Source: Solirubrobacter taibaiensis
Lineage (GTDB): Bacteria > Actinomycetota > Thermoleophilia > Solirubrobacterales > Solirubrobacteraceae
Assembly (NCBI GenBank): GCA_027587225.1
Contig: JAPDDQ010000026.1
Location: forward strand, 1-64,000
Direction: 5' to 3'
DNA length: 64,000 bases
Part shown: positions 14,875 through 23,332 of the stretch, piece by piece
How positions within the stretch are numbered: the stretch's first letter is position 1
Layout: each line of letters begins with the position of its first letter
The notes under the pieces: generated by a model
The model's database searches: none
Seen by the model: the letters and a program-made list of their open reading frames with translations, nothing else
What the model was told of the DNA's origin: nothing
Made by a program: the position numbers and the translations under genes

Positions 14875-14993
14875 GGAGGAGGGGGCCTGCTCCACAATGA
14901 GGTCCTCGGCCGCGAGGAGGAGAGGGTGTTGGCCGAGGCGCTGTGGAGCAGGCCCAGTGTCCCTATCGGACGCGCGACGGACGAGCTTTAGCG
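14875..14993 (-). repeat. 120-bp hairpin element, copy 2
   Basis: Second copy of the element at 13074-13193. The hairpin arms and the 19-base apical loop are unchanged; differences concentrate in the linker after the left arm (CACAATGAGG against CACAAAAGAAG) and between the two promoter boxes. The outer stem GGGCCTGCTCCACA/TGTGGAGCAGGCCC and inner stem CCTCGGCC/GGCCGAGG are fully kept. It lies upstream of the 73-aa membrane gene on the minus strand. Confidence 0.75.
14964..14991 (-). promoter_or_regulatory. Sigma28-like promoter in hairpin element copy 2
   Basis: Minus strand CTAAAGC then TCCGATAG, with the same 17-base distance between TAAA and CCGATA as in copy 1. The small CCCGAT/ATCGGG stem formed in copy 1 cannot form here, so that stem is not conserved while the CCGATA box is. 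This supports a promoter rather than a structural role for these bases. Confidence 0.5.
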
Positions 14994-15005
14994 TCGGGCA
15001 AGACG

Positions 15006-15209
15006 TCAGTCGCAGCCGCCGCCGTCACCGCCGCCGCCATCGCCGTCTCCGCCGCCGGAGAACCACCCGCCGCCGCTGTCACCGCCGCCGCTCGCGCCTC
15101 CGCGGCGCTTGGCGTCGTACCACCACCACAGGCAGAGCGGGACGAACACGATGGCGAGCGCGGCGATGCCTTGCAGGGTCTCGCTCACGGACGCGGAGAG
15201 CGCGGTCAT
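15006..15209 (-). CDS. Small membrane protein with Gly/Asp-rich tail (67 aa)
   Basis: The product has one hydrophobic segment (GIAALAIVFVPLCLWWWYDAKR) followed by a tail composed almost wholly of Gly, Asp and Ser and ending GGGDGGGCD. Single-span proteins with Gly-rich tails of this type are frequent in actinobacteria and are usually unannotated. The low-complexity tail makes chance open reading likelier, so confidence is moderate. Its stop lies 13 bases from the promoter box of hairpin element copy 2. Confidence 0.5.
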   Translation of the reverse strand: MTALSASVSETLQGIAALAIVFVPLCLWWWYDAKRRGGASGGGDSGGGWFSGGGDGDGGGGDGGGCD

Positions 15210-15238
15210 GCGCTGAACGTAGCGTCTGAGGCGCGAAG

Positions 15239-15682
15239 CTACCGACGTCGAAGCGGAGCGAGTCTGTCCAGCAGATCCGGCGCGAGGTCGATCCTGCGAG
15301 GTGCGCTCATCAGCTGCCAGCGAGAGACGCCGAGCCCCGCGATGCCGATACCGGCAAGGAGTTCCGTCAGCCCGTATCCGGCGGCTTCCTCAGCGAGCTC
15401 AAGCAGCTGAATCGTTGCGTCCTCGCTCACCGAGATGCTCACTCCGTGGTGTTCGCTACCGGTCCATGTCTCAGTCTCCGACCCGTCGTCGAAGTCGACG
15501 AACGCGCGCGCGACGACGAACACCTCGGTATCGGTGCGCGGACGGTCCGGTTGAGCGAACACAAAGCTCCGCGCCGGCTCGAGCATGAACTCGCGTCCGC
15601 GAAGCGTCCCTTCGACGGCACGGGTCTCGTCCTCCGTCGCCTGGCGGATCAACACGCCTGTCGCTGCTACCTGAGGCGGCAC
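15239..15682 (-). CDS. Unknown soluble protein (147 aa)
   Basis: Not recognised. The first half is beta-strand rich (RSFVFAQPDRP, EVFVVARAFVDFDDGSETETW, HGVSISVSEDA) and the second is a helix TIQLLELAEEAAGYGLTELLAGIGIAG followed by a basic end. No signal peptide, metal motif or repeat is visible. Codon use is normal. It runs on the minus strand with the VOC-domain gene 36 bases upstream, so the two could share a transcript. Confidence 0.55.
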   Translation of the reverse strand: MPPQVAATGVLIRQATEDETRAVEGTLRGREFMLEPARSFVFAQPDRPRTDTEVFVVARAFVDFDDGSETETWTGSEHHGVSISVSEDATIQLLELAEEAAGYGLTELLAGIGIAGLGVSRWQLMSAPRRIDLAPDLLDRLAPLRRR

Positions 15683-15718
15683 ACGGACAGCGTAGGTCCG
15701 CGCGACGGCAGCGATGCG

Positions 15719-16090
15719 TTACGTCGTGACCAGGCAGAAGCCGTTGCCAAAGGGATCTGCGCAGCGCGTCAGGCTGCCCCAGCCGCCCGACTCCTGGCCC
15801 TCGACGATTCCACCGAGCCTGGTGATCTCCGATGTGGACCGCGCGACGTCCTCAACGGCAAAATCGAGGTGAACCGGCGTCCAATGTCTGGCGTATGAAC
15901 GCCCCTCGGTCGCCGCGAGGAACGGCATCGAGCCCTCAGCTTGCAGGATCAGGTAGAGCTCGTTGTCACCCGCGGTCAGCCTCACCGTCCGCGAGGTCCG
16001 CCCGATCTCGGTGCACTGGAGCGCCTGGCAGTAGAACGTTCCGGCCTCGTCGAGGTCGGCCACGTCGATGCAGATCTTCACCGCCGTCAC
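15719..16090 (-). CDS. VOC (glyoxalase/bleomycin resistance) family protein
   Basis: A 123-aa single VOC module. It begins VTAVKICIDVADLDEAGTFY and has the paired beta-alpha-beta-beta-beta repeats: CTEIGRTSRTVRLTAGDNELYLI, then TPVHLDFAVEDVARSTSEITRLGG and a closing CADPFGNGFCLVT. The DPFGN-F motif and the H of VHLDFAV are typical of this family, which binds a divalent metal and acts in glyoxalase, dioxygenase or antibiotic-binding reactions. The GTG at 16090 fits the family's usual N-terminus; a longer frame to 16504 would add an unrelated extension. The substrate cannot be inferred. Confidence 0.8.
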   Translation of the reverse strand: MTAVKICIDVADLDEAGTFYCQALQCTEIGRTSRTVRLTAGDNELYLILQAEGSMPFLAATEGRSYARHWTPVHLDFAVEDVARSTSEITRLGGIVEGQESGGWGSLTRCADPFGNGFCLVTT

Positions 16091-16186
16091 TCGGCCGCAC
16101 GATACAGACAGTCGACGGGGCGGCATGGATTGCGCCCGCACTGTCCGGTGTGTCTCACCACGCCGCCGCGCAGGCATCCTTGTGCC

Positions 16187-16582
16187 ATGCACACGGTTCG
16201 TGAGCAGTTGCTGTTCCACCTCCAGTACGGGGCTCCCCCGGCGTTCGTACTCGTGGCGCTGTGGCCACGCGCGGCGCACCTCACGTGCGCCCCCGCGTTC
16301 TGGGGTCCAAAGGGTGTCGCCGCGCACACGGCGTACCGCGCGGGCGGGTTCTATCTGCAGCGCTACGTCTGGGCCCCGAAGATGCGGGACTTCGGTGAGC
16401 GCGAGAAGCTGGCCCGGGAGGCGCTGATCGCTCGCCTGGGCCGTGAGCCCGACCCTGAAGAACTCATCGAGGACTTCGGCCGTAGGCGAGCGGAGCGCAA
16501 GCACGGCCGTCCGGCGAGGTGGTCCAGGGCGCGGAAGGGGTGGTGGGCGCCGGGCGTCGGAGGCTCGGGCAGACGCGTGTGA
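16187..16582 (+). CDS. Unknown basic protein (131 aa)
   Basis: ATG at 16187. Not recognised. The product is rich in Arg and aromatic residues (GVAAHTAYRAGGFYLQRYVW), with a helical EREKLAREALIARLGREPDPEELIEDFG in the middle and a strongly basic end (RRRAERKHGRPARWSRARKG). A nucleic-acid-binding role would fit the charge but is not shown by any motif. The pairing with the divergent VOC gene, 96 bases away, is probably accidental. Confidence 0.45.
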   Translation: MHTVREQLLFHLQYGAPPAFVLVALWPRAAHLTCAPAFWGPKGVAAHTAYRAGGFYLQRYVWAPKMRDFGEREKLAREALIARLGREPDPEELIEDFGRRRAERKHGRPARWSRARKGWWAPGVGGSGRRV

Positions 16583-16600
16583 CTCCGACGACGTTCAGAC

Positions 16601-17620
16601 TCATGGTCGCTTGGCGAGCCCCTGTTCACGCATCGCCTTGCGGTAGTTGATCGCGACCGCGTCGAACTTCAGGTGCATCTCGGCAGCGAGGTCGAACGGC
16701 ACCCGCTCCGGCCGCTGCGACTCGACGACGAGCCGGTCCTGCTCGAAGATGGTGTCCTCGAAGTTCTGCAGCACCGAGTCCGGCTGCTCGCGGTCGTAGT
16801 TGCGGGCGATCGTCACGTAGCCGACGCAGTGGTCCTCGTCGACGGGCTGGGAGGCGAAGAAGTAGACCATGCCCTTCTGGCCGCCCCATCCGAGCCGCAG
16901 CAGGATCGTGTACGGCAGGTGCAGCTGGTAGCGCGAGCGCCGTTCGGGCGCCTGCTTGGTCTCGTTGGCGAAGACCGGGAAGTCGTCGTTGCTGGGCGCC
17001 TCGGGACGGACGATGTCGTAGCGCAGGACATGCCCGTCGATCGTGACGCTGTAGTCGGGCACGACGGGCCGCTCCGGATCGCCGAGCAGCCCCGGATGCA
17101 CCCACGGGAAGTGCCCGAAGTCGGTGAAGTTCTCCACCTGCCGGCTCGCGTCGCTGTTCCACGCGTATGGCCCGGCCTTGACCACCACCCAGTCGGGATC
17201 GCTGAACTCGGGCATGTCCGGGAGCTCGTAGCGCGGCGCGTCCAGCGCGACCCAGATGTGGCCGTAGCGCTCGAGCGCCGTGAACGCGTCCACCCGTGCC
17301 TTCGGCGGCACCTTCCCCGGGTCCTCCAGCTGCGGGATGTGCGTGCAGATGCCGTCACCGCGGTACTGCCATCCGTGGTACGGGCACATGATCCTGTCCC
17401 CGATGACCCGCCCGAGCGAGAGCGCGGTGCCGCGATGGATGCACAGGTCACGCAGCGCGTGCGCGACCCCGGCCGAATCCCGCCACAGCACGAGGTCCTC
17501 CCCGAGCAGCCGCACCCGCAACGGCACGTCGGTCAGCGCATCGGCGTACGCCACCGGATGCCAGCAGCTCCGCAACGCGGCGAAATCGGGAACGGACGCG
17601 GGTGGCTGCTCGACGATCAT
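16601..17620 (-). CDS. Rieske non-heme iron oxygenase, VanA-like
   Basis: A 339-aa aromatic-ring-hydroxylating or O-demethylating oxygenase component. The Rieske motif is CIHRG then CPYHGW around residues 65-90, binding a 2Fe-2S cluster. The mononuclear iron site is NFTDFGHFPWVHPG (two His) with a later acidic ligand in the C-terminal domain. It should take electrons from a separate reductase, which is not encoded nearby, and oxygenate or demethylate an aromatic or similar substrate in the cytoplasm. The ATG at 17620 is preferred over the frame's upstream extension, which is unlike the family. It forms a single-gene unit. Confidence 0.88.
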   Translation of the reverse strand: MIVEQPPASVPDFAALRSCWHPVAYADALTDVPLRVRLLGEDLVLWRDSAGVAHALRDLCIHRGTALSLGRVIGDRIMCPYHGWQYRGDGICTHIPQLEDPGKVPPKARVDAFTALERYGHIWVALDAPRYELPDMPEFSDPDWVVVKAGPYAWNSDASRQVENFTDFGHFPWVHPGLLGDPERPVVPDYSVTIDGHVLRYDIVRPEAPSNDDFPVFANETKQAPERRSRYQLHLPYTILLRLGWGGQKGMVYFFASQPVDEDHCVGYVTIARNYDREQPDSVLQNFEDTIFEQDRLVVESQRPERVPFDLAAEMHLKFDAVAINYRKAMREQGLAKRP

Positions 17621-17703
17621 GGCCCGAGAATACGTCTGGACCACGTACGTCCATAGCCCGCCTCGGGATGTGCCCGGTCGTCGCGCGCGCCGAACCGCCG
17701 AGG

Positions 17704-18323
17704 TCACGTGGGTGTCAGTCGCCAGCGCGCGATGCCGTCTGACCCGCTGGAAATCCAAGACCCTGCGGGCCCGGGGCAGATCGGGTCCTCCGTCCGCGCC
17801 AGCACGGAGATGCGATCGTCAGGATCGATCGCCACGAGGACCTCATCGTCGTCGTCAGGGTTGTGCGCAGCGCAACGACCTCACAGCCGCTGTAATCCGA
17901 TGCCGGAACCACCGCGAACGGCGTGCCCTCCTCGTCGAACCACGCGCAACCGGACTCGAAGTCGCCCTGCTTCCAGGCGGGATGTCGGTGACGCCACACC
18001 GGGCGACCGTCGGCGTCCAGCAACACGACAGCCGCGGACTCGGAGATCAACGCGACCCGATCGGTGACGCGAACGGCGTGCGAGCCGATGGCCTCAGCGC
18101 CGAGCCTCCAACGGTGCAGGACATCGAGGCGATCGCTGCCGAGGAGGTACAGCCCATGATCGCGGTCGGTCACCGCCAAGCAGGACCGATCCCCGTCCGT
18201 CCCGCGCACCCCGTACGCGACGACTGCCTCGTTGACGGCGATGCGTTCGAGGGATCCGCAAGCGTCGGCTGACACCCCTGCATCTTCGTCGAGCAACGCC
18301 AAGTGCACGCTGCCCGACGACAT
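17704..18323 (-). pseudogene. Unknown gene interrupted by a frameshift
   Basis: From the ATG at 18323 the minus strand encodes a good protein-like sequence (VHLALLDEDAGVSAD, GLYLLGSDRLDVLHRWRLG, AAVVLLDADGRPVWRHRHP, FAVVPASDYSGCEVVALR) with propeller-like strands. Near 17870 this frame degenerates into Thr/Arg-rich sequence, while the frame offset by one base continues sensibly: NPDDDDEVLVAIDPDDRISV to GSWISSGSDGIARWRLTPT and a TGA at 17704-17706. One missing base explains both halves. Either the gene is broken or the assembly has an error there. The family is not recognised. Confidence 0.6.
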
Positions 18324-18439
18324 TCGCGCCGCCCTGTGGGAGCAGATCACCGCACAAACGGACGATTCGTAGCCAGAGTGACGCCGCGGCGTACTTCACC
18401 GCCCGCTACCGCCCGATCGTGCGCGTCGACACGCTGCGC

Positions 18440-18474
18440 GTCGTCGCGCCGGGGAACGAGCCCGGCGCGACGAC
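18440..18474 (-). terminator. Strong hairpin after the amidase gene
   Basis: GTCGTCGCGCCGGG (18440-18453), a 7-base loop, then CCCGGCGCGACGAC (18461-18474): a perfect 14-bp stem starting 10 bases past the amidase stop. No T-tract follows. Probably an intrinsic terminator of the GC-rich type. Apart from it, 18324-18483 shows no convincing gene. Confidence 0.7.
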
Positions 18475-18483
18475 TGCCATCGC

Positions 18484-21396
18484 TCAGCGCGCGGTGTTGA
18501 CTCGCACGCTGGCCGCCGACTCGGGCTTCAGAGCGGCGTTGCCGAGGAACCGCACCTGCACGGTCACGCGCGAGGCGCGGCGGAGCGCGGAGGCGCTGAC
18601 CGTCACCTTCGACGAGAACGAGCACTTCGCGCCCAGCGACACGGTGCGCGTGGAGAGCGTGCGCTTGCCGGCCTTGATGAGCACGCGCACGGAGCCGCCG
18701 CACGCGTCGGCACGCTTGAGCCCACTCGGGAGCAGGACGGTGCCGGTCGTCGTGAACGTGCGCAGCCCCGTCCGCTTGGTCCGTGACGTGAACCGGCGTG
18801 CCAGCGTCGGCGCCTTGGCGACCGCGCTGGACACCGTGGTCGGGACCGTCGGCTGCGTGATCGCGTTCGTCGACGGCGCCACGACGGGCGCCTCCGTCTC
18901 GGGCTTCGGTGCCGGCTCGATCTCGATCTCCACCGGAGTGGCCGTCGCGTCGTAACGCAGCTTCGGGAGCTTGGTGGCGGCGATCGGCGTCGAGGCCATC
19001 TGCTCGAGCGCGAACCCGAAGCTGAGCATCCGAGCGTCATCCCACGCGCGGCCCACGAACTGCATGGAGACCGGATGGCCGTGGTCGTTCAACCCGACCG
19101 GGACGACCATGCCGGGAATGCCGATGTTCGACGTCGGAGGCGAGCCGAACGAGGCGCCCAGGGCGGCGGTGTCGTTGTCGGCGAAGTCCGACGTGTTGCC
19201 CGGGTACAGGACGGCATCGACGCCGTTGGTGTCCAGGTAGGTCTTCCAGTTGGCCTTGTAGGCGGTGCGGCGATCACGCGCGGCCTGCACTTGCGCGTCG
19301 GTCATGTCGACGGCGTTCGCGGTGGTCGAGCGGTTGTAGGGCAGGCGCAGCGGCGAGCGCAGGATCTCGTTCGGGTGCGCGTAGGGGGAGTTCGGGTGGG
19401 TGCGAATCCACTCGAACCAGCCCTCGTTGCCGAGGTTGCCGGGCACGTTCGCCGGCGCGGCGACGGACCCGGTCATCTCCACGATCTCGACGCCGGCGGC
19501 CCGGAGTTGGGCGAGGATCGCGTTGTAGCGATCGATCGAGCCCTGCGTGCCGTAGCTCGGCGTCGTGTACTGATCGCGCAGGATGCCGATCTTCGCGCCC
19601 TTGAGCGCGTCGGCCTTCAGGTACGTGGTCCAGTCGGCGGGACGCTTGGCGTCCGCATCGGCTTGCACGGTCCCGAGGTCCTCAGGATCGGTGCCGGTGG
19701 TGACGTTGAGGACCTTCGCCAGGTCGGTCACCGTGCGCGCGAGCGGGCCGGCGTAGTCCTGCAGGAATGTCAACGGCGCCACCCCGGAACCCGAGCTCAG
19801 CCCGTCGGTGCCGCGCAGCGACGCCAGGCCACCGGCCGCGCTCGGCGCGTACAGCGACACGCCGGTCTGCGACCCCATCGAGAACGTGGCCATCGAGGCC
19901 GCGACCGCCGCGCCGGAGCCGCCGCTGGAACCCTGCGAGGTGGACGACGGCTGGATCGCGTTCCACACCTGGCCCCATGGGCTCTCGGAGTGGCGGCCGG
20001 AGTTCGCGAACTCGGACAGGTTCGTCTTGCCGATGATGATCGCCCCCGCGGCGCGCATCTTGCCGACCTGGAACGCGTCCTTCTGCGGCTGGAAGCCCTC
20101 GAACACCAGCGAGCCATGCGTCATCGGCATGTCCTTGGTGTCGTAGAGGTCCTTGACGGCGACGGGAATGCCGAGCAGATCGCCGGTCTTGCCGGCAGCG
20201 CGCGCCTCGTCGGCGGCCTTGGCCTGCGCCATCGCGTCGTCGGCGACCTTGATGAACGAGTGCAGGCCGAACTGGCCGGTGTCGTAGGCGGCGATCCGGT
20301 CCAGGTAGCCGCGGACGATCTGCTGCGAGGTCGTCTTGCCGGATCGCATGTCGTCCTGGAGCTGCGTGAGCGTCTTGCCCACGACGTCGTACGGCGACGT
20401 GGTCACGGGCTCCGCGCTCACGGTCGGCGAGTCGTGCGCAGGCTGTGGCGCGGCCACGGCGGTGCAGTCGAGCCCCGCGATGGTGAAGTTCACGATCGTG
20501 CACTTCTCGCCGACGCTCAGGTCGTCCAGGACCGGGGTCGCAGCGAGCGCCGCCGCGGCGGTCTTCACCGCCGCGATCTGCGACCCGGCCACGCGCCCGC
20601 CGGCCGTCTCGTTGCGTCCGATCACGACGAAGTGCACGAGCGAGATCGTCTCGCCCGGCTGGATCGTGATCGTGCGGACGTAGCCGCGCAGGTTCGCCTC
20701 CATCCCCTCGGTGGGGACCGACGAGCCGAACGGGTTGCGCGAGTTGAAGATCGAGGTCCAGGCCAGCGCGCCACGCGTGCCGGGCGTTCCGAGGACGACG
20801 GCCGAAGGCCCGTTCTGGGACGGGCCGGAGGTCGGCGTGGTGGCGGACGCGTTCGGCGTCGCGTGCTCGACCCAGCTGTCGGCGCTCGTCACGGCGGCGT
20901 CGCCGCTCGAGCTGTCGACGACCTCGGACTGGTTCTCGCCGTTGTTCTGGCCGAAGATGCCGCCGAACGTGATCCGCACGTACTGCGCGCTCTTGGTGGT
21001 GTTCTTGAACGAGTCGACCCAGCGCCCCCAGTTGGCGGTGCGCGCGAACCGCAGGTGGCGGGAGATCTCGATCCCGCTCAGGTTCACGGCGTGCGTGGTG
21101 GCGAACTCGTCGACACCGTCGAACTCGAGCCCGAACCCGCGCAGCAGCTCGCCGTCCATCCGGTGCTTGGGCGTGCCGTCGACGCTGACGCGCAAGCCGG
21201 CGACGCTCAGGACCGAGTTGTCGGTCGTGGCGCGGATGCTGCCGGTGTCGAGCCCGGGCATCGCGGCGTCGTTGACGTCCCAGGTGATCCCGTTCGCGGA
21301 CGGGATGTAGTTGATCGCCTGGGCGGGCGCGGCGACGGTCGCGGCAGCGGCGACCGTGAGCAACGCAAGCGCTCCAAGCGAGGTGCGGCTAGACAA
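18484..21396 (-). CDS. Secreted amidase with unusual N-terminal domain (970 aa)
   Basis: Residues 1-28 form a Sec signal peptide ending APAQA. About 300 residues of a beta-rich domain follow (GSIRATTDNSVLSVAGLRVS, FGLEFDGVDEFATTHAVNL) that I do not recognise. The amidase-signature domain spans roughly 335-815: Lys of GIPVAVKDLYD near 415, the S-rich GSSGGSGAAVA near 487 and GSQTGVS near 512, the expected Ser-cisSer-Lys triad. A linker and an Ig-like basic end close the protein. It should hydrolyse amides outside the cell. The substrate is unknown; catalytic identity is confident. It is a single gene. Confidence 0.85.
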   Translation of the reverse strand: MSSRTSLGALALLTVAAAATVAAPAQAINYIPSANGITWDVNDAAMPGLDTGSIRATTDNSVLSVAGLRVSVDGTPKHRMDGELLRGFGLEFDGVDEFATTHAVNLSGIEISRHLRFARTANWGRWVDSFKNTTKSAQYVRITFGGIFGQNNGENQSEVVDSSSGDAAVTSADSWVEHATPNASATTPTSGPSQNGPSAVVLGTPGTRGALAWTSIFNSRNPFGSSVPTEGMEANLRGYVRTITIQPGETISLVHFVVIGRNETAGGRVAGSQIAAVKTAAAALAATPVLDDLSVGEKCTIVNFTIAGLDCTAVAAPQPAHDSPTVSAEPVTTSPYDVVGKTLTQLQDDMRSGKTTSQQIVRGYLDRIAAYDTGQFGLHSFIKVADDAMAQAKAADEARAAGKTGDLLGIPVAVKDLYDTKDMPMTHGSLVFEGFQPQKDAFQVGKMRAAGAIIIGKTNLSEFANSGRHSESPWGQVWNAIQPSSTSQGSSGGSGAAVAASMATFSMGSQTGVSLYAPSAAGGLASLRGTDGLSSGSGVAPLTFLQDYAGPLARTVTDLAKVLNVTTGTDPEDLGTVQADADAKRPADWTTYLKADALKGAKIGILRDQYTTPSYGTQGSIDRYNAILAQLRAAGVEIVEMTGSVAAPANVPGNLGNEGWFEWIRTHPNSPYAHPNEILRSPLRLPYNRSTTANAVDMTDAQVQAARDRRTAYKANWKTYLDTNGVDAVLYPGNTSDFADNDTAALGASFGSPPTSNIGIPGMVVPVGLNDHGHPVSMQFVGRAWDDARMLSFGFALEQMASTPIAATKLPKLRYDATATPVEIEIEPAPKPETEAPVVAPSTNAITQPTVPTTVSSAVAKAPTLARRFTSRTKRTGLRTFTTTGTVLLPSGLKRADACGGSVRVLIKAGKRTLSTRTVSLGAKCSFSSKVTVSASALRRASRVTVQVRFLGNAALKPESAASVRVNTAR

Positions 21397-21460
21397 GAAG
21401 ACTCCGAATCCGTTCGATTGACCACCCGCCAGTCAACGTGAAGACGGCATGGGAATTCCC

Positions 21461-21497
21461 CGACCGGCGGGAGAAAGAGCTTCGACCGCCGGTCGAA
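21461..21497 (-). terminator. Inverted repeats after the aldo/keto reductase gene
   Basis: CGACCGGCGG (21461-21470) pairs with CCGCCGGTCG (21486-21495). An alternative overlapping palindrome, TTCGACCG-C-CGGTCGAA, covers 21481-21497. Both lie just past the reductase stop at 21502 and could end the lacI-reductase transcript. The two alternative stems cannot form together. Confidence 0.5.
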
Positions 21498-21501
21498 CCG
21501 G

Positions 21502-22311
21502 CTACGTCTCGAGCCAGGCGAGCTGCTCGGGCGTGAGGGAGAGCTCGGTGGCGGCGAACGCGTCTTCGAGGTGGGCGCCCGAGGTCGTGCCAACCGCCGG
21601 CCACACGTACTCGGGCTGGGCGAGCACGTAGGCGAGTGCGACCGCCGTCGGGGTGGTGCCGAGGTCGCCCGCGAGGTCGCGGGCGCGCGACCGGCGCTCG
21701 CGGTTGCGCTCACTGTCCCAGCAAGCGACGTCGCGGCCGGCGAAGAACCCGGTCGCGAGGCTCGACCACGTGATCACCGTCAGGTCCAGACTGGCGAGCG
21801 ACCGCAGCTCGGACGCCGTCACGGCCAGGCAGTCCGGCCAGGGCGGGGAGAGCATGTCCGCGAGCGAGAAGTGGTTGCTGAACGCCCGCAGCGACCCGCC
21901 GTCGACTTCGCGGTGCAGCGCGCGCAGCCGGTCCACCGTCCAGTTGGACACGCCGAACGCGCCGATCCTCTCCGCGGCGACCTGCTCCTGCAACGCGTCC
22001 GCCCAGGCCGCCACCGGCAGCGACGGGTCGTCGCGGTGCAGTAGGAACACGTCGAGCCGCTCGACGCCCAGCAACCCCCGCGCACGGTCGATCTCGGCGC
22101 CCACGAGCGACGGCGCGCAGTGCGGCGGATGGCACCCCTTCGCGTACAACGCGACGTCCGCGCCATCGCGCAGCCATCTTCCCACCGCGCGCGAGGACTC
22201 ACCGTCGCGGTACACGTTGGCCACGTCCAGCGCGCGCCCGCCCCGCGCGACGAACCGATCGAGCAAACGCGGCTCCGGCACGTCGTACGTCCCGAAGACG
22301 AGCCGGCTCAT
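21502..22311 (-). CDS. Aldo/keto reductase in the arabinose locus
   Basis: A 269-aa TIM-barrel NAD(P)H-dependent reductase. The catalytic tetrad can be assigned: Asp and Tyr in ALDVANVYRDGESS, Lys in ALYAKGCH, and His in VFLLHRDD. GAFGVSNWTVDRLRAL and the C-terminal VGTTSGAHLEDAF, which binds the cofactor phosphate, are also typical. Its ATG overlaps the stop of the lacI gene (ATGA), so it is co-transcribed with the regulator and probably induced by the same sugar. It may reduce or oxidise a pentose or related aldose, an alternative to isomerisation; that is inference. Confidence 0.82.
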   Translation of the reverse strand: MSRLVFGTYDVPEPRLLDRFVARGGRALDVANVYRDGESSRAVGRWLRDGADVALYAKGCHPPHCAPSLVGAEIDRARGLLGVERLDVFLLHRDDPSLPVAAWADALQEQVAAERIGAFGVSNWTVDRLRALHREVDGGSLRAFSNHFSLADMLSPPWPDCLAVTASELRSLASLDLTVITWSSLATGFFAGRDVACWDSERNRERRSRARDLAGDLGTTPTAVALAYVLAQPEYVWPAVGTTSGAHLEDAFAATELSLTPEQLAWLET

Positions 22312-23327
22312 GCCGGGGGCGCCGTGCTCTCGCGGATCTTCAGCACCGGTGGCACGACGACCCGCCGCGTCGATCGGTCGCCGGACTCGATCTCCTCCAG
22401 CAACAACAGCAGGCTCTGCCTGCCGACCTCGTTGAAGTCCTGGTGGATCGTGGTGAGCGGCGGCGTGAAGAACTGCGCCTCGGGGATGTCGTCGAAGCCG
22501 ACGATGCTCACCTCGCCCGGCACATCGCGCCCGGCCTCGTGCATGGCCCGCAGCACCCCCAGCGCCATCTGGTCGTTGGCGGCGAAAATCGCCGTGGCGT
22601 CCCGCACGCCGGTGAGCCGCTGGCCGAGCTCATAGCCCGACCGCGCGCTCCAGTCGCCGGAGAGCAATGGCGGCGGGTCGGCGCCCGCCGCCGCGAGTGC
22701 GGCCATCCAGCCGTCCACGCGCTGCTGCGCCTCGAGCCAGTCCGGCGGCCCCGCGAGGTGCCAGACCGTGCGGTGGCCGAGCTCGAGCAGGTGCCGCGTG
22801 GCGGCCTGCGCGCCCGCCACCTGGTCGACCGTGACCACCGGCACCGTCTCCTCTGGCCCGGCCTCCACGGCCACCACCGGCAGCTCGCGCGGCAGGTGCG
22901 CGAACGCCTCCGCCGCGCGCTCCTGCGGCGTGATCAGCAGCACGCCGTCGACGCCCTGGCCGCGGAGGCGGTCCACGGCGCCCAGCACCAGGTCGCGATC
23001 GAGCGACGTCACGCTGACGATGCTCACGAAGTAGCCCTGGGCGTGGGCCGCGCGTTCGATCCCGAACAGGGTCGAGGCCGGCCCGTACAACGTGGTGTCG
23101 AAGCTCACCACGCCGAGCGTCTGCGAACGTCCGGTCACCAGCGCACGGGCGAGTGAGTTGGGCCGGTAGCCGAGCTCGCGCATCGCGGCGAGCACCCGCT
23201 CGCGGGTCTCCGGCCGCACGCTGTCGGCACCGTTGATGACCCGCGAGACCGTCTGGTGCGAGACGCCCGCCGCCTGCGCCACGTCGGCCATCACGGGCCG
23301 ACGGCCGGGTTCGGTGTTAGCGCTCAT
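22308..23327 (-). CDS. LacI-family transcriptional repressor of the arabinose locus
   Basis: The N-terminal helix-turn-helix MADVAQAAGVSHQTVSRVIN is followed by the hinge RERVLAAMRELGYRPNSLAR and a periplasmic-binding-protein-like effector domain (GVVSFDTTLYGPASTLFGIE, IFAANDQMALGVLRAMHEAG, VSIVGFDDIPEA). The ATG at 23327 gives 339 aa; a TTG at 23339 would add four residues. It faces the sugar transporter across an 80 to 90 base region holding two palindromes of the LacI type, so it should repress the transporter-araBDA operon and itself until the sugar or a derivative binds. The reductase downstream is coupled by ATGA overlap. Confidence 0.9.
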   Translation of the reverse strand: MSANTEPGRRPVMADVAQAAGVSHQTVSRVINGADSVRPETRERVLAAMRELGYRPNSLARALVTGRSQTLGVVSFDTTLYGPASTLFGIERAAHAQGYFVSIVSVTSLDRDLVLGAVDRLRGQGVDGVLLITPQERAAEAFAHLPRELPVVAVEAGPEETVPVVTVDQVAGAQAATRHLLELGHRTVWHLAGPPDWLEAQQRVDGWMAALAAAGADPPPLLSGDWSARSGYELGQRLTGVRDATAIFAANDQMALGVLRAMHEAGRDVPGEVSIVGFDDIPEAQFFTPPLTTIHQDFNEVGRQSLLLLLEEIESGDRSTRRVVVPPVLKIRESTAPPA

Positions 23328-23332
23328 CTTGC

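Noticed and set aside
13074..14993. Hairpin elements as a CRISPR array or riboswitch
   Set aside because: Only two copies 1.8 kb apart, no spacers, no cas genes; no match to a riboswitch core that I know. A promoter-hairpin element fits better.
19075..21441. 788-codon plus-strand open frame over the amidase
   Set aside because: The minus strand encodes a complete amidase with signal peptide and triad; the plus frame shows only biased Arg/Val/Gly composition.
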